Assembly (NCBI RefSeq): GCF_001466665.1
Contig: NZ_KQ758903.1
Span: 179,900-243,899, forward strand
Direction: 5' to 3'
Origin: Dehalogenimonas alkenigignens
GTDB taxonomy: Bacteria; Chloroflexota; Dehalococcoidia; Dehalococcoidales; Dehalococcoidaceae
DNA: 64,000 bases
The stretch's first letter is position 1; the number at the start of each line of letters is the position of its first letter. A program made the translations under genes and the position numbers. Below, one piece after another: positions 8,549 through 17,927 of this stretch. The notes beneath the pieces were generated by a model. It worked only from the letters and a program-made list of their open reading frames with translations. It did not search any database and had not been told where the DNA came from.

Positions 8549-9970
8549 TTAATCTTCACCCGCCGGTAAAACGCAGAATTGACCGTCGGATGTCCCTTTG
8601 ATCTTTCCAGGAGCTTCGCGCGATTCATGGGTCGTTGTGGTTGAAGCTGTCAACTTGAAATCGACGACATTCAGCCGGTTGATCGGCGTCTCTGCTGGTT
8701 TTCCCGCCTGTGGTACCCATTCGTATGGAAGGCGGTAAGCGCGGTAAACCAGGTTGGAAAGTTCCCCGAAATGAGGGTTAACGTATTCCCAAACGATTTC
8801 ATGCTTGTTGGTGACCTCGAATATCCGGCCCTCGACTCCCTCGGTGATCAGAGTGTTACCGTTCGGCAGACGCTGGGCAGCACTAACGATGCTGGAGTAA
8901 AACTTGCTACCGTAGATCGGGGTTCTGAATCCAGCTTCTTTGGCCGTATATTGCCAGACGATTTCCAATGTTACTGGATCGAACTCCAACACTCTAGAAA
9001 AATCCCTGATGGCGTTGTTGACACCGCTCCGAGAACCCGGGGTCGGAGCGCCGTAGCCCGCCCAGCCTCCGTTATCGAAAACCAGAATGTTGCCCTCGCC
9101 GGGCAATCCGCGGGGGATCATGTGAGCAAGGTGCGGCCCGATGATTTGACCTATTTTCCGATGAGTTTTGGTATTGTAGTCGGGTCCCGTCTTCCAGGCG
9201 ATATTCCCTGTCTTCTTATCGATGATAGCCAGGATGTTCGACTGGCGGCTGCTCCAGATCAGATTTTCCGGATTGAAACGCTCGTCTCCGGCATCATACC
9301 AACGATTGGGACCGAGCTTTGAGGTAGAGTTCAGGTGCATCCAATCGCCGAAGCCTTCTCCGATGTTGAGCATGTTGGTATGCTTGGCCAATGCCCGCTT
9401 GGCGCTCTTGCTAAAACCCAGTTCATCGAAATGGTCGCTGCACTGCCATTCCCAGACTTTCTCACCTTTCCAGTTCACTTCGATAATCACGTCATCTAAC
9501 AACTGTTTGCTGGAAATGGACGGATTGTTGACGTTCCGGTGGCAGAGAATAATGGTAGTGCCGCCGTCCACTTTTGGCTCCATGCCCGGCACGTAATAGC
9601 CAACCGGATTACCTTCGCGCTGGTAGTCGTGGTGTTGCCGAGCCATCCATCGCGGCTCCTCGCCGGGATCAACGATATGCTCGTGCCGATCGAACTTCCA
9701 AACAACGTTGCCTTCCCAGTCCACTTGCACCAGATCAAGTTGATCTTGGAAACCGTATTTCTTGTTGCGTACGCCGGTGCTACCTAAGAGAAAACCACCG
9801 GGTAGGACTTTATTCGGAAAGCCGCCGAAGCCATTCCAAGTCTTGACTTCGCCGCCATTCATGCAGATAAGGCGGGCATTGCCGTCCATGGTGCTTAGAA
9901 TGGTAAAACCATTCCAGGCTTTCTCTGGTGCATATATCGTTGTTCCTGTGGGATATATCGTCACTGACAT
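8549..9970 (-). CDS. arylsulfotransferase (ASST) family beta-propeller protein
   Basis: The 473-residue protein shows repeated propeller blades of the type VDWEGNVVWKFD, VNWKGEKVWEWQ, KKTGNIAWKTG, DPVTLEIVWQY and TNKHEIVWEY. It also has ARQHHDYQREGNPVGYY and GNILVFDNGGWAGYG, which match arylsulfate sulfotransferases (PF05935-like); these move sulfate between phenolic donors and acceptors through a histidine. I see no signal peptide, whereas the well-known ASST is periplasmic. ATG 9970 is preferred over a TTG at 9988 because AGAGG lies about ten bases before it. It sits directly downstream of a sulfonate-type importer. Confidence 0.75.
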   Translation of the reverse strand: MSVTIYPTGTTIYAPEKAWNGFTILSTMDGNARLICMNGGEVKTWNGFGGFPNKVLPGGFLLGSTGVRNKKYGFQDQLDLVQVDWEGNVVWKFDRHEHIVDPGEEPRWMARQHHDYQREGNPVGYYVPGMEPKVDGGTTIILCHRNVNNPSISSKQLLDDVIIEVNWKGEKVWEWQCSDHFDELGFSKSAKRALAKHTNMLNIGEGFGDWMHLNSTSKLGPNRWYDAGDERFNPENLIWSSRQSNILAIIDKKTGNIAWKTGPDYNTKTHRKIGQIIGPHLAHMIPRGLPGEGNILVFDNGGWAGYGAPTPGSRSGVNNAIRDFSRVLEFDPVTLEIVWQYTAKEAGFRTPIYGSKFYSSIVSAAQRLPNGNTLITEGVEGRIFEVTNKHEIVWEYVNPHFGELSNLVYRAYRLPYEWVPQAGKPAETPINRLNVVDFKLTASTTTTHESREAPGKIKGTSDGQFCVLPAGED

Positions 9971-10024
9971 TTGCTTACCGCCTCTCAATCCTAATTTCGA
10001 TTTCTCATAAGAAGCAACCCGAGA

Positions 10025-10780
10025 TCAGATCCCGGCACCCTCTAATATGTCTTCAGCCACAATGCCCAAACCTTTGAGGATGCGTGTCTTGAGTGCAAAC
10101 AAGTTCGTATCAGTCCGGTCACGCGGGTACCCCGCCTTGACCTCGACGACATCGACTATACTGGCTGGGCGACAGGACAGCACGATAATTTTTTGGCTGG
10201 TCAGCAGCGCCTCATCGATATCATGGGTAACCATGAGCGTTGTTCGCGGTCGCGCCATGTAGATACGGATCAGCGCATCCTGAAGTTTCATTCGTGTAAG
10301 GGCGTCAACAGCGCTAAATGGTTCGTCTAAAAGAAGAACATCGGGTTCTAACGCTAGTGCTCTCGCCAACGACACCCGCTGCGCCATACCGCCGGACAAT
10401 ACCTTAGGATAGGCGTTAGCGAAATCTGCTAGTCCCACCATTCCTAGCAACTCAGCGGCACGGCCGGCGCCATCCGGACAATGTCCTTCGAGCACTAATT
10501 CAATGTTTTCTCTTACCGTCAGCCACGGCAGTAGCCGCGGTTCTTGGAAGGCGATGGCGCACGGTACAGCGCAATCGTTATTTTTGCTTTCGAGATGAAT
10601 GCGACCTTCATCGGGTTGATCCAGACCGAGTATCAGCCGGAGCAGCGTGGACTTGCCACAGGCTGTCGGTCCCACTAGGGAAACAAAACTGCCGGAGGGT
10701 ACGGTCACGTTGAAGTCATCCAGTACCAGTCCCGCACCCGTGAAACTCTTGGAGATATGTTCGAAGTTTATGTTACTCAT
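10025..10780 (-). CDS. ABC transporter ATPase, sulfonate/nitrate/taurine type
   Basis: This 251-residue ATPase resembles SsuB/TauB. Walker A is GPTACGKSTLL, the Q-loop is AIAFQEPRLLPW, the signature is VLSGGMAQRVSLARAL, Walker B is VLLLDEPFSAVD, and the switch is VTHDIDEAL. Walker A has a Thr-Ala in place of the usual Ser-Gly. It is the third gene of a three-gene importer, in the order binding protein, permease, ATPase. Substrate by family is alkanesulfonate, taurine, nitrate or an aromatic sulfonate; the next gene favours sulfated or sulfonated organics. Confidence 0.88.
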   Translation of the reverse strand: MSNINFEHISKSFTGAGLVLDDFNVTVPSGSFVSLVGPTACGKSTLLRLILGLDQPDEGRIHLESKNNDCAVPCAIAFQEPRLLPWLTVRENIELVLEGHCPDGAGRAAELLGMVGLADFANAYPKVLSGGMAQRVSLARALALEPDVLLLDEPFSAVDALTRMKLQDALIRIYMARPRTTLMVTHDIDEALLTSQKIIVLSCRPASIVDVVEVKAGYPRDRTDTNLFALKTRILKGLGIVAEDILEGAGI

Positions 10781-10804
10781 TTGGTCCTCGTTTTTGACCC
10801 CCGG

Positions 10805-11650
10805 TTAAACCCCAGCAAATGTTGTCCGCCAGCCAGTAACTCTCTTCTCGAGGAGTTTAATAAGTCCGTCAGTAGTTTTTCCCGCCGCAGCCAAAACGAG
10901 CATCAGGGCGATAGTCTGGTCCGGTCGTCCAAGACTCCGACCGTCGTTAAGGAGTACGCCCAACCCCGAACTGCCGATGAGGATTTCGCTGAATACCGCG
11001 GCGATCCAGGCGATTGCCGCTGCCAGGCGAAGACCGACGAATACTTGCGGCAATGCCGATGGAATGATGAGGCGTCGAATAATTAATGAACGTCTCAGTC
11101 TATAAGCGTTAGCCAGTTCGATTAGCTTCTGGTCCGTTCCGCGGACACCAGCGTAGGTATTGACGTAGGTGATGAAAAAGATGGCGATGGAGATCAGGGC
11201 GATTTTAGGACCATCGTCTATGCCCAGGGTGAGAATGAGGAATGGAATCCAAGCCACGGCTGGGACGGCCCGAAGGCCTTGGATTGTCGGATCCAGCACA
11301 CGTTCTATCTGCCTGACATAGCCGGTGATGCCCCCTAAGACCGCACCGGCAGAGAAACCTATGGCAGCTCCGGCAAGTATCCGGCGCAGGGTATCCCAGA
11401 AACCCTCTACCAATTCACCATTGATCAAGAGTTTCCACAACGTCTCCAGCACCGCCTGCGGCGTTGAAAAGAAGGCGACTTTCAGGTTCCCGGTGGCAGC
11501 GCCAAGCCACCATATGCCAAGCAGCAGGATAGGCAGCATCAAACCGACTGGAAACTTGAGCCGCCATCGCTTTCCCATCTGTTGGGGTTGGGATTCCCGG
11601 ATAGATGTCGTGGCGGCGTAGTTAGAACCCAATATCTCTCGTGTGACCAT
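10805..11650 (-). CDS. ABC transporter permease (SsuC/TauC type)
   Basis: The 281-residue protein has six predicted helices. The cytoplasmic EAA-like loop reads ELANAYRLRRSLIIRRLIIPSALPQVFVGLRL, which docks to the ATPase. The N terminus has about 35 soluble residues before the first helix (LMLPILLLGIWWLGAA). SsuC-type permeases work as homodimers, so one gene is enough. It sits between the binding protein and the ATPase with gaps of 10 and 24 bases, so it is surely part of the same operon. Confidence 0.88.
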   Translation of the reverse strand: MVTREILGSNYAATTSIRESQPQQMGKRWRLKFPVGLMLPILLLGIWWLGAATGNLKVAFFSTPQAVLETLWKLLINGELVEGFWDTLRRILAGAAIGFSAGAVLGGITGYVRQIERVLDPTIQGLRAVPAVAWIPFLILTLGIDDGPKIALISIAIFFITYVNTYAGVRGTDQKLIELANAYRLRRSLIIRRLIIPSALPQVFVGLRLAAAIAWIAAVFSEILIGSSGLGVLLNDGRSLGRPDQTIALMLVLAAAGKTTDGLIKLLEKRVTGWRTTFAGV

Positions 11651-11660
11651 GGGGTTCTCC

Positions 11661-12677
11661 TTAGGGCTTACGGTAAACCACGGACTGGTTTATCCAAGCG
11701 TCTACATTCACGGGAGCTCGGGTGATACCCAGGTCGCGCAGGAAAGATTCTCCCTCCTTAATCCGCAACACAACGTCGGCAGACAATGCCTGATCGAAAT
11801 TAAAGGGGGTTGAATACAATGGCTCGAGAAACTGACGTGCGATCCCGCCATCATTGTTCACCAGCAAGTCGAAGGCGGCGCTGCGGTTGGCATTAGCCCA
11901 ATCGACCGCCTGCTGGCGCACTTTATAGAAGCGAGGGAAGAAAGAGGGATGCGCGCTAATGAATGCATTCCTGGCGACGATTACGGTCGTTCCCCGCCCC
12001 ACCGGCGTTTGTACCGTGGAATCGATCGAGCGGAAGCCATCATTTAACATTTTGACTCCCATCCAATTTCCATCTACAGCCGCATCTATCTGTCCGGCTT
12101 TAAGTGCTTGCTCAGAGTCCGGTATGGTCATATTGATAAATTGAATATCTGATTCCTTGAGACCTGCAGCTTTAAGCGCTTCAAGTAGATAAAAATAGGG
12201 CGCCGTTGCCTTAACAGTAGCAACCTTCTTTCCTTTGAGATCGGCCACTGTTTTGATATTGGATGAAGGTGACACAAGGAGCCACCATGACGTGCCATTT
12301 GGATTCCCCATGGAGACCAAGGACGTATCCAGGCCGGATGCCTTACCGATCAGAGCGCCGATATCGGCGATAACGGCCATATCCAGGGCACCCGCAGCTA
12401 GCGCTTCGTTAATAGCAGGAGCCGCTCCCAAGAACGGAATATATTCCACGCTGATACCATCTTGACGGAACTCTTGACCGAAAAACCCTTTTTCCAACGC
12501 CCAGAGGTCGGGGCCATCAGGCGCGAGGGTATCCTTGGCTCCGGTTGGGAAACCGATTTTAACCGTATAGTTCGAATCCTTGACTCCGGTGGTCGGAGTT
12601 ACGGCTGCAGTGGAGCAAGCGACAGTCCCGACCAGCAGGGCCATCAGACCGAGTGAGATAATTAAGAACCGTTTCAC
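11661..12677 (-). CDS. ABC transporter substrate-binding lipoprotein (SsuA/TauA type)
   Basis: The 338-residue protein starts with a lipoprotein signal (MKRFLIISLGLMALLVGTVAC, lipobox VAC). Its binding-protein fold resembles NMT1/SsuA: VKIGFPTGAKDTLAPDG, ALAAGALDMAVIADIG, LKGKKVATVKATAPYFYLL and LKAGQIDAAVDGNW. Such proteins catch sulfonates, taurine, nitrate or pyrimidine precursors outside the membrane. It leads the importer operon and is separated from the gene upstream by about 180 bases that include a hairpin. Confidence 0.87.
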   Translation of the reverse strand: MKRFLIISLGLMALLVGTVACSTAAVTPTTGVKDSNYTVKIGFPTGAKDTLAPDGPDLWALEKGFFGQEFRQDGISVEYIPFLGAAPAINEALAAGALDMAVIADIGALIGKASGLDTSLVSMGNPNGTSWWLLVSPSSNIKTVADLKGKKVATVKATAPYFYLLEALKAAGLKESDIQFINMTIPDSEQALKAGQIDAAVDGNWMGVKMLNDGFRSIDSTVQTPVGRGTTVIVARNAFISAHPSFFPRFYKVRQQAVDWANANRSAAFDLLVNNDGGIARQFLEPLYSTPFNFDQALSADVVLRIKEGESFLRDLGITRAPVNVDAWINQSVVYRKP

Positions 12678-12739
12678 AACATTACTCCTGTCAAAATTAT
12701 GGAACGCGCTTAGGAAGATTGAATCTTTGGGGAGCGTTA

Positions 12740-12762
12740 AGCCTCCCTTGGCAAGGGAGGCT
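12740..12762. terminator. hairpin between the small Cys-rich gene and the importer
   Basis: AGCCTCCC and GGGAGGCT flank TTGGCAA and form a tight stem. No U-run follows on either strand, so it may be a weak or factor-dependent terminator, or part of the importer leader. The adjoining bases 12763-12854 hold no gene I can support. Confidence 0.4.
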
Positions 12763-12854
12763 ATCTACAGGTGCACTCGTCCAAGAGGCAAGCGAGGGCG
12801 ATTCGGTCGGTGTGGGGAAACCGGGCAAACACTGATCTTTCCTTCATCGCCGAT

Positions 12855-13004
12855 CTATTCTTCAAAGAAGTCATCAGCCATTGGATTCACTTGGAGGAAT
12901 AAACATGACCGCTGGGTGCATTCGGAACACAGCCCTTCATCGCAGATAATGAAGTGGTCGATGCACAAGTGACTTTCATGGTTTTCAAGCTTTACGGCAG
13001 GCAT
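12855..13004 (-). CDS. small Cys-rich, possibly Fe-S protein
   Basis: This 49-residue protein has the spacing CIDHFIICDEGLCSECTQRSC, five cysteines in 21 residues, which could hold an iron-sulfur cluster or zinc. It vaguely recalls FixX-type ferredoxins but lacks a standard CxxCxxC set. AGGAGG lies six bases before ATG 13004. Its start is 23 bases past the siroheme reductase stop on the same strand, so it is probably an electron-transfer or assembly partner of that enzyme. Confidence 0.6.
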   Translation of the reverse strand: MPAVKLENHESHLCIDHFIICDEGLCSECTQRSCLFLQVNPMADDFFEE

Positions 13005-13026
13005 AATCATCCTCCTATTCCAGTCC

Positions 13027-14622
13027 TCAGTTACCACGGTGTTCAATACCACTCGAGAAAGTAACGACATTCGGAAACAATGCATTTTTTAACGTATCGA
13101 AGCCCCACAGGTCGATGAGATCGGCGACATCGGTATCATGTTCTTTAAGCAGACGCATTAACCTCAAAGTGATTGCGATTGCTTCGTCTTCCGAAACGCA
13201 ATCGGCAATAAGTTGCCCCAACCTGGTGTCTTTCCCACCACTACCACCGACCAAAACAGCGAAACCGCGCCGTGTTTCTCGGAGGGCGTCGAACGGGCAG
13301 ACATTAAGGCATTGGCCGCAATGGCGGCACTGTTCTTTGTCTATATGGACAACACCGTTATCGACTGATATAGCTTTACGTTTGCATACTGGCTCACAAA
13401 GACCACAACCGGTGCAGCTTTCGGCATCCACTTCAAACTCAGCCACACCATAAAAGCCGATGTCGCTAAGGTGGGCAATGCCGCATGAGTTGGGGCAGCC
13501 TGAGGCTGATATAGTCATTTTCACGTCGGCTAAACCGGTCTCTTCGGTCATGATATCGATTTTCCTGAGTAACGATTGAGGGTCGGCTAAACTCTCTGTG
13601 CAGTAACCGCCAAAGCAACTCTGCAGGTTTTCCAAACCGCCGTCGGAAAATTCCATCCCAGAAACGGCGCTTTCCTGTCGTACGGTTTCGACGTCGGCTT
13701 CGCCGATACCGGGAATCTCCGGCCCGCCGCGGACGTGGAAGTGGACGAGCCCGGCACCATAGCGTAAAGCGATTCCAGCGATACTTTTAAGTTGCGCGGC
13801 CGTCACCTCTCCAGCAACAGCCCGTAACTTAACGGTCTGGCGACCGGTATTCGATCCCAATCGCGCAGCGGGGCAATCGACCGGCGCCACCCTGGCGCTT
13901 CGATCAAGGTCTCGCAACAGGTAGCGCTTGACCGCGTCCGCGCCCAAGCGCTCAATGAGATCGGCTGCTCTTTCGCCGGTACGGCCTTCGCGGTTCATCA
14001 ATTCAAAGAAGTTTTGTACCAGCCGAAGGCATTCATTTTCGTCCAGGTTTTCCGCCATTTTGATGCCCAAAAATGGATTTAATCCCAGTCGCCCGCCAAT
14101 GTAAGCGTCGTACGCTTCAAGGTCTCCGCCATCGGCTGGAACAAAGCCTATGTCGCTGAGGGCGCGGCTGATAATGCAGTCTCTTGCGCAGCCGGCGACC
14201 CCAAGTTTGACCTTATGGGCCATCGGAACTTGAAAGAAATTGTCCAATTTCTGGGCCAGGGTGATCGGGTCGGTTATGGCATTAAGGCATAGTTTCTTTC
14301 CCAGACAAACGTTGACGTTCCTGACGGTTGGTCCGCAGCGGTCGAGAGTCAGATAAACGCTGGCTAATTCCCGTTGAACATTATCGAGGTCTTTTCCTCT
14401 GACGAAAGGGATTATCGGGATCTGTCGGGAGGAAAATAATAAGAATCCTCGGGCATAAAGTTCGGTGATATCAGCTAATTTATGAATCTGGGCGGAATTC
14501 AAGTTTCCGCAGGCGGTTTTAACCCAAACGGCATACGTGTCTTCGTCTTTGAGTTTGACAATACCCCGTTTTCTAAGTTCGGTGATATCTGTTTGTAGTT
14601 TACTTGTTACGTTTTCGTTCAT
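13027..14622 (-). CDS. nitrite/sulfite reductase with C-terminal ferredoxin domain
   Basis: The 531-residue protein belongs to the siroheme-[4Fe-4S] reductases. Module 1 (about residues 50-250) has CLGKKLC and CARDC, a proper Cx5C...Cx3C set. Module 2 (about 270-420) has CFGGYC and CPNSC, a near set with Cx4C. A two-cluster ferredoxin follows: CTGCGLCEPVC and CRHCGQCLNVC. In assimilatory enzymes of this size normally only one module keeps the cysteines. The enzyme reduces sulfite to sulfide or nitrite to ammonia; the neighbouring sulfur genes favour sulfite. It is first in a minus-strand unit with the small Cys-rich gene. Confidence 0.85.
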   Translation of the reverse strand: MNENVTSKLQTDITELRKRGIVKLKDEDTYAVWVKTACGNLNSAQIHKLADITELYARGFLLFSSRQIPIIPFVRGKDLDNVQRELASVYLTLDRCGPTVRNVNVCLGKKLCLNAITDPITLAQKLDNFFQVPMAHKVKLGVAGCARDCIISRALSDIGFVPADGGDLEAYDAYIGGRLGLNPFLGIKMAENLDENECLRLVQNFFELMNREGRTGERAADLIERLGADAVKRYLLRDLDRSARVAPVDCPAARLGSNTGRQTVKLRAVAGEVTAAQLKSIAGIALRYGAGLVHFHVRGGPEIPGIGEADVETVRQESAVSGMEFSDGGLENLQSCFGGYCTESLADPQSLLRKIDIMTEETGLADVKMTISASGCPNSCGIAHLSDIGFYGVAEFEVDAESCTGCGLCEPVCKRKAISVDNGVVHIDKEQCRHCGQCLNVCPFDALRETRRGFAVLVGGSGGKDTRLGQLIADCVSEDEAIAITLRLMRLLKEHDTDVADLIDLWGFDTLKNALFPNVVTFSSGIEHRGN

Positions 14623-14663
14623 AGCAACTTGATCCCTGGACTCAACCCTAATGGTGTCTAATT

Positions 14664-14690
14664 GTTGACTAATATGGTCTTAATAGTCGT
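14664..14690. promoter_or_regulatory. candidate operator GTTGACT-N13-TAGTCGT (copy 2)
   Basis: This is the second copy of the 27-base block seen at 5831-5857. It lies 42 bases upstream of the siroheme reductase start, in the intergenic stretch shared with the divergent csoR operon. The GACTA and TAGTC ends form a short dyad, as expected for a dimeric repressor or activator. Confidence 0.5.
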
Positions 14691-14753
14691 GATTATAATC
14701 GACATAGTTGGGACCTGTCAAGTAATGAGGGCGGAAGCATGAACGGTATTTGC

Positions 14754-14781
14754 TTGTAATGATACTCCATGGTAGTATAAT
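14754..14781 (+). promoter_or_regulatory. csoR-copZ-copA promoter with overlapping dyad
   Basis: TTGTAA (14754-14759) and a perfect TATAAT (14776-14781) are spaced by 16 bases, 22 bases before the first start codon. A dyad with arms ATACT and AGTAT around CCATGGT (14762-14778) sits between the two boxes and overlaps the -10. A copper-sensing repressor from the operon's first gene would act here. Confidence 0.7.
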
Positions 14782-14802
14782 GTATATTTCAAATGTAGGC
14801 GA

Positions 14803-15117
14803 ATGATTATGAATAACGGCGAACACTTACACGCGCAATACCTCTACTCAGAGGATAAAGATGCCCTCCTGTCCAGGGTCAAGAAGATCGAGGGACAGGC
14901 AAGAGGTATCGAGAAAATGATAGACGAAGGTCGTTACTGCCTGGACGTTGTGCAGCAACTGACCGCCCTTTCGGCTGCAGTAGACGAAGTCTCTCTCAAG
15001 TTACTTGAAAGCCACATCGCGGGCTGCGTCGCCGGTGCCATCCGTGCCGACGCCGAAAGCGGCGAAGCGCATATAAAGGAACTGATGAAAGCGATTAGAA
15101 AAGCGCTAAAGCGCTGA
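14803..15117 (+). CDS. csoR: CsoR-family metal-sensing repressor
   Basis: This 104-residue all-helical repressor is released from DNA when it binds Cu(I). The family triad is visible: Cys in GRYCLDVVQQL, then His and Cys in LESHIAGC, matching the Cys-His-Cys copper site. It starts with a histidine-containing extension (NNGEHLHAQYLY). It is first in an operon with a copper chaperone and copper ATPase, so autoregulation is likely. A second ATG at 14809 is an equally good start. Confidence 0.9.
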   Translation: MIMNNGEHLHAQYLYSEDKDALLSRVKKIEGQARGIEKMIDEGRYCLDVVQQLTALSAAVDEVSLKLLESHIAGCVAGAIRADAESGEAHIKELMKAIRKALKR

Positions 15118-15132
15118 AAAGGAGAAAAGACA

Positions 15133-15348
15133 ATGGCAGCATTAAATCTCACGGTTAAAGGAATGAGTTGTGGAGGCTGTGTTAGGCACGTAGAGACTGC
15201 TCTTAAGAAAGTGGCCGGAGTCGGCACAGTGACGGTTGATCTGGCCAAGAGTAAGGCTTCGGTGGAATACGATCCAGCGAAGACGACCCCCGACGCGCTT
15301 AAAAAAGCGGTCGATGCCTCGGGTTATCCCACTTCTATCGGCGGTTAA
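15133..15348 (+). CDS. copZ: copper chaperone CopZ-like HMA protein
   Basis: The 71-residue single heavy-metal-associated domain carries the metal-binding loop GMSCGGC and the usual betalphabeta pattern ([18 protein letters not shown]). It hands Cu(I) to the ATPase encoded 33 bases downstream. A GGAG ribosome site lies just before ATG 15133. Its sequence is close to the first HMA domain of the downstream ATPase, so it may have arisen by duplication of that domain. Confidence 0.9.
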   Translation: MAALNLTVKGMSCGGCVRHVETALKKVAGVGTVTVDLAKSKASVEYDPAKTTPDALKKAVDASGYPTSIGG

Positions 15349-15380
15349 TCCAACGGGTCACTAACTTCAGAGGATCCACA

Positions 15381-17927
15381 ATGGCAAGCATGAATAAAAA
15401 AACGTCTCTGACCCTGTTCATCGGAGGGATGACGTGCGCCGCCTGCGTCCGCCACGTGGAGGGGGCGCTCAAGAGCGTCCCAGGGGTGGGCGAGGTGACG
15501 GTCAACCTGGCGACGGGCAAGGCCGCCGTGGAGTACGACCCGTCGCAGGCGACCCCGGCCGATCTTAAGAAAGCTGTCGAGGACATGGGCTACTCCGCCG
15601 CCCTCGACGTGGTCGATGTGCAGATCTCCGGCATGTCCTGCGCCGCCTGCGTCAAGAACATCGAGCGAGTGGTCGGCGGCATGCCGGGGGTTAATTCCGT
15701 CATCATCAATTTGGCCGCCGGCGGCGCGAAGATCGAGTATGCCCCAGCCATCACTCCCCTGTCAGACATCATCGCCGCGATCAATGAACTGGGGTACGGC
15801 GCCACCGAAAAGGTTGAAGGCCAGGCCGCCCTCGACCGGGAGCAGGAAGCCCGCTCGAACGAGATCAAGCGCCAGAAGCGCAACCTCATCTTCGCGGGGA
15901 CGCTCGGTTTGATCGTCATGGTGGGCACGCTGCAGCCGTACTGGATCTTCTCTAACTTTCTCCCCGATTGGCTGAACAATAAGGTGCTCCTGTTCTTCCT
16001 GACCACACCCATCGTCTTCGGGCCGGCGCGGCAATTCTTTGTGAACTCATGGAACGGGCTCAAGCGCGGCCTGACCGATATGAACCTGCTATACGCCACC
16101 GGCATCGGGGCGGCGTATCTGATTGCCGTCATAAATACATTCTTCCCGGATGCCGGTTTCGGCGGTAAGGAAGCCACTTTCTACGAAGCCGCGGCGTTAC
16201 TGACGGCGTTTATCATCCTCGGGCGGTACCTGGAGGCGGTCACCCGCGGCCGGACGTCCGAGTCCATCCGCCGCCTGATGAAACTCCAGCCCCGGACTGC
16301 CAGAGTCATCCGCGACGGCATCGAGACAGAAGTCCCGGCTGAAGCGGTCACTATTGGGGACATCATCGCAGTAAGACCGGGCGAGGCCATCCCTGTCGAC
16401 GGCATGGTCACCGATGGGTACTCGGCGGTGGACCAGGCGATGATCACCGGCGAGAGCATCCCAGTCGAGAAGAAGACCGGCGACGAGGTTCTGGGCGGCA
16501 CGCTCAACAAGACCGGCGCCTTCCGGTTCAGAGCAACCAGAGTCGGCAAGGACACCGCCCTAGCCCAGATCATCAAGCTCGTCGAAGACGCCCAGACGAC
16601 CAAGGCCCCGATCCAGAAGCTGGCTGACAGGGTGGCCGGGCAGTTCATCATGGGCGTCCATATCATCGCGCTGATTGTCTTTATATTCTGGTTTTTCATC
16701 GGCTTTGGGCTGTGGTTCTCACCCGACACCCGGCTTATCCTCACCCCATACCTGCTTTCAAATTTGGGGGTGTTCGGGTTTGCGCTGTTGACCTCGGTGA
16801 CGGTGCTGGTCATCTCCTGCCCGTGCGCCCTGGGGCTGGCGACGCCTTCAGCGGTCATGGCCGGGAGCGGAAAGGGGGCGGAGTACGGCATCCTGTTCAA
16901 GGGAGCAGACGCCATGGAGGCGACAGCACGCCTCGACGCAATAATCTTCGACAAGACCGGCACGCTGACGCGCGGCCAGCCTTCGGTCACCGACGTCATA
17001 AGTGCCCGCGAAAACGATTCAAACGATTCCCTGAGGCTGGCAGCCATCGCCGAGAAGCACTCCGAACACCCGCTGGGCGAAGCCATCGTCAGGGCATACA
17101 GAGCCACGGGTAATGAACCCGAAGACGCCGAAGAGTTCGACTCGGTGCCGGGACACGGCATTTCGGCTCGGTTTGGCGATCGAAGCATCCTCCTGGGCAA
17201 TCGCAAACTCATGATCGAAAACAACATCGCCGTCGAAAGCCTCGCCAAAGAGGCCGAAAGACTCGAAAACGAAGGCAAAACCGCGGTATTCGTCGCGGTC
17301 GATGGCAAACTGACCGGCATCATCGCCGTGGCCGATACGATGAAGGAGACATCGGCACAGGCCGTCGCAGAACTCAAGCGGATGGGACTCCAGGTGCTGA
17401 TGATCACCGGCGATAACCGCCGCACCGCGGAAGCCATCGCCAGGCAGGCAGGCATCGACAGAGTCCTGGCCGAGGTGCTGCCGCAGGACAAGGCATTTGA
17501 AGTCAAGAAGCTGCAGTCGCAGGGCCTCAAGGTGGCCATGGTCGGCGACGGCATCAACGACGCACCCGCCCTGGCCCAGGCCGACGTCGGCATCGCCATA
17601 GGATCCGGTACCGATGTCGCCAAGGAGACGGGAAGCGTCATTTTGGTCAAGGATGACCCGCTCGACGTCGTCGCCGCGGTCCAGGTGGGGAGAGCGACGC
17701 TCGGGTTGATAAAGCAGAACCTGTTTTGGGCCTTCGGGTACAACACCCTTGCCATACCGCTGGGCATGGGCATCCTGTATCCTTTCACCCACCAGATGGT
17801 GTCGCCGGAACTGGCGGCGCTCCTAATGGCCACCAGCTCGCTGTCGGTGACGCTGAACACGCTGAGAATGCGGGGCTTTACGCCGGCGATACGACGAACC
17901 TCACCCTCGAATCGAGGTGCGGCATGA
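15381..17927 (+). CDS. copA: P1B-type copper-exporting ATPase CopA
   Basis: This 848-residue ATPase pumps Cu(I) out of the cell. Two N-terminal HMA domains carry GMTCAAC (near residue 15) and GMSCAAC (near 85). Eight membrane helices follow, with the ion-pathway motif [14 protein letters not shown]. The phosphorylation site is [10 protein letters not shown], the actuator loop is MITGESIPV, the P1B nucleotide-site motif is SEHPLGEAI, and the hinge is [15 protein letters not shown]. The gene is GC-rich, and a long but meaningless open frame lies on the opposite strand. ATGA overlap couples it to the next small gene. Confidence 0.95.
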   Translation: MASMNKKTSLTLFIGGMTCAACVRHVEGALKSVPGVGEVTVNLATGKAAVEYDPSQATPADLKKAVEDMGYSAALDVVDVQISGMSCAACVKNIERVVGGMPGVNSVIINLAAGGAKIEYAPAITPLSDIIAAINELGYGATEKVEGQAALDREQEARSNEIKRQKRNLIFAGTLGLIVMVGTLQPYWIFSNFLPDWLNNKVLLFFLTTPIVFGPARQFFVNSWNGLKRGLTDMNLLYATGIGAAYLIAVINTFFPDAGFGGKEATFYEAAALLTAFIILGRYLEAVTRGRTSESIRRLMKLQPRTARVIRDGIETEVPAEAVTIGDIIAVRPGEAIPVDGMVTDGYSAVDQAMITGESIPVEKKTGDEVLGGTLNKTGAFRFRATRVGKDTALAQIIKLVEDAQTTKAPIQKLADRVAGQFIMGVHIIALIVFIFWFFIGFGLWFSPDTRLILTPYLLSNLGVFGFALLTSVTVLVISCPCALGLATPSAVMAGSGKGAEYGILFKGADAMEATARLDAIIFDKTGTLTRGQPSVTDVISARENDSNDSLRLAAIAEKHSEHPLGEAIVRAYRATGNEPEDAEEFDSVPGHGISARFGDRSILLGNRKLMIENNIAVESLAKEAERLENEGKTAVFVAVDGKLTGIIAVADTMKETSAQAVAELKRMGLQVLMITGDNRRTAEAIARQAGIDRVLAEVLPQDKAFEVKKLQSQGLKVAMVGDGINDAPALAQADVGIAIGSGTDVAKETGSVILVKDDPLDVVAAVQVGRATLGLIKQNLFWAFGYNTLAIPLGMGILYPFTHQMVSPELAALLMATSSLSVTLNTLRMRGFTPAIRRTSPSNRGAA

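Noticed and set aside
12763..12854. Leader-like stretch before the importer, considered as a riboswitch
   Set aside because: No known aptamer core (SAM, cobalamin, TPP, Moco) could be matched by eye, and the nearby hairpin lacks a U-run.
16181..17860. 559-codon open frame on the minus strand
   Set aside because: It lies exactly opposite copA, whose GC-rich codon bias keeps the antisense frame open. The product is Ser/Met-rich with no domain.
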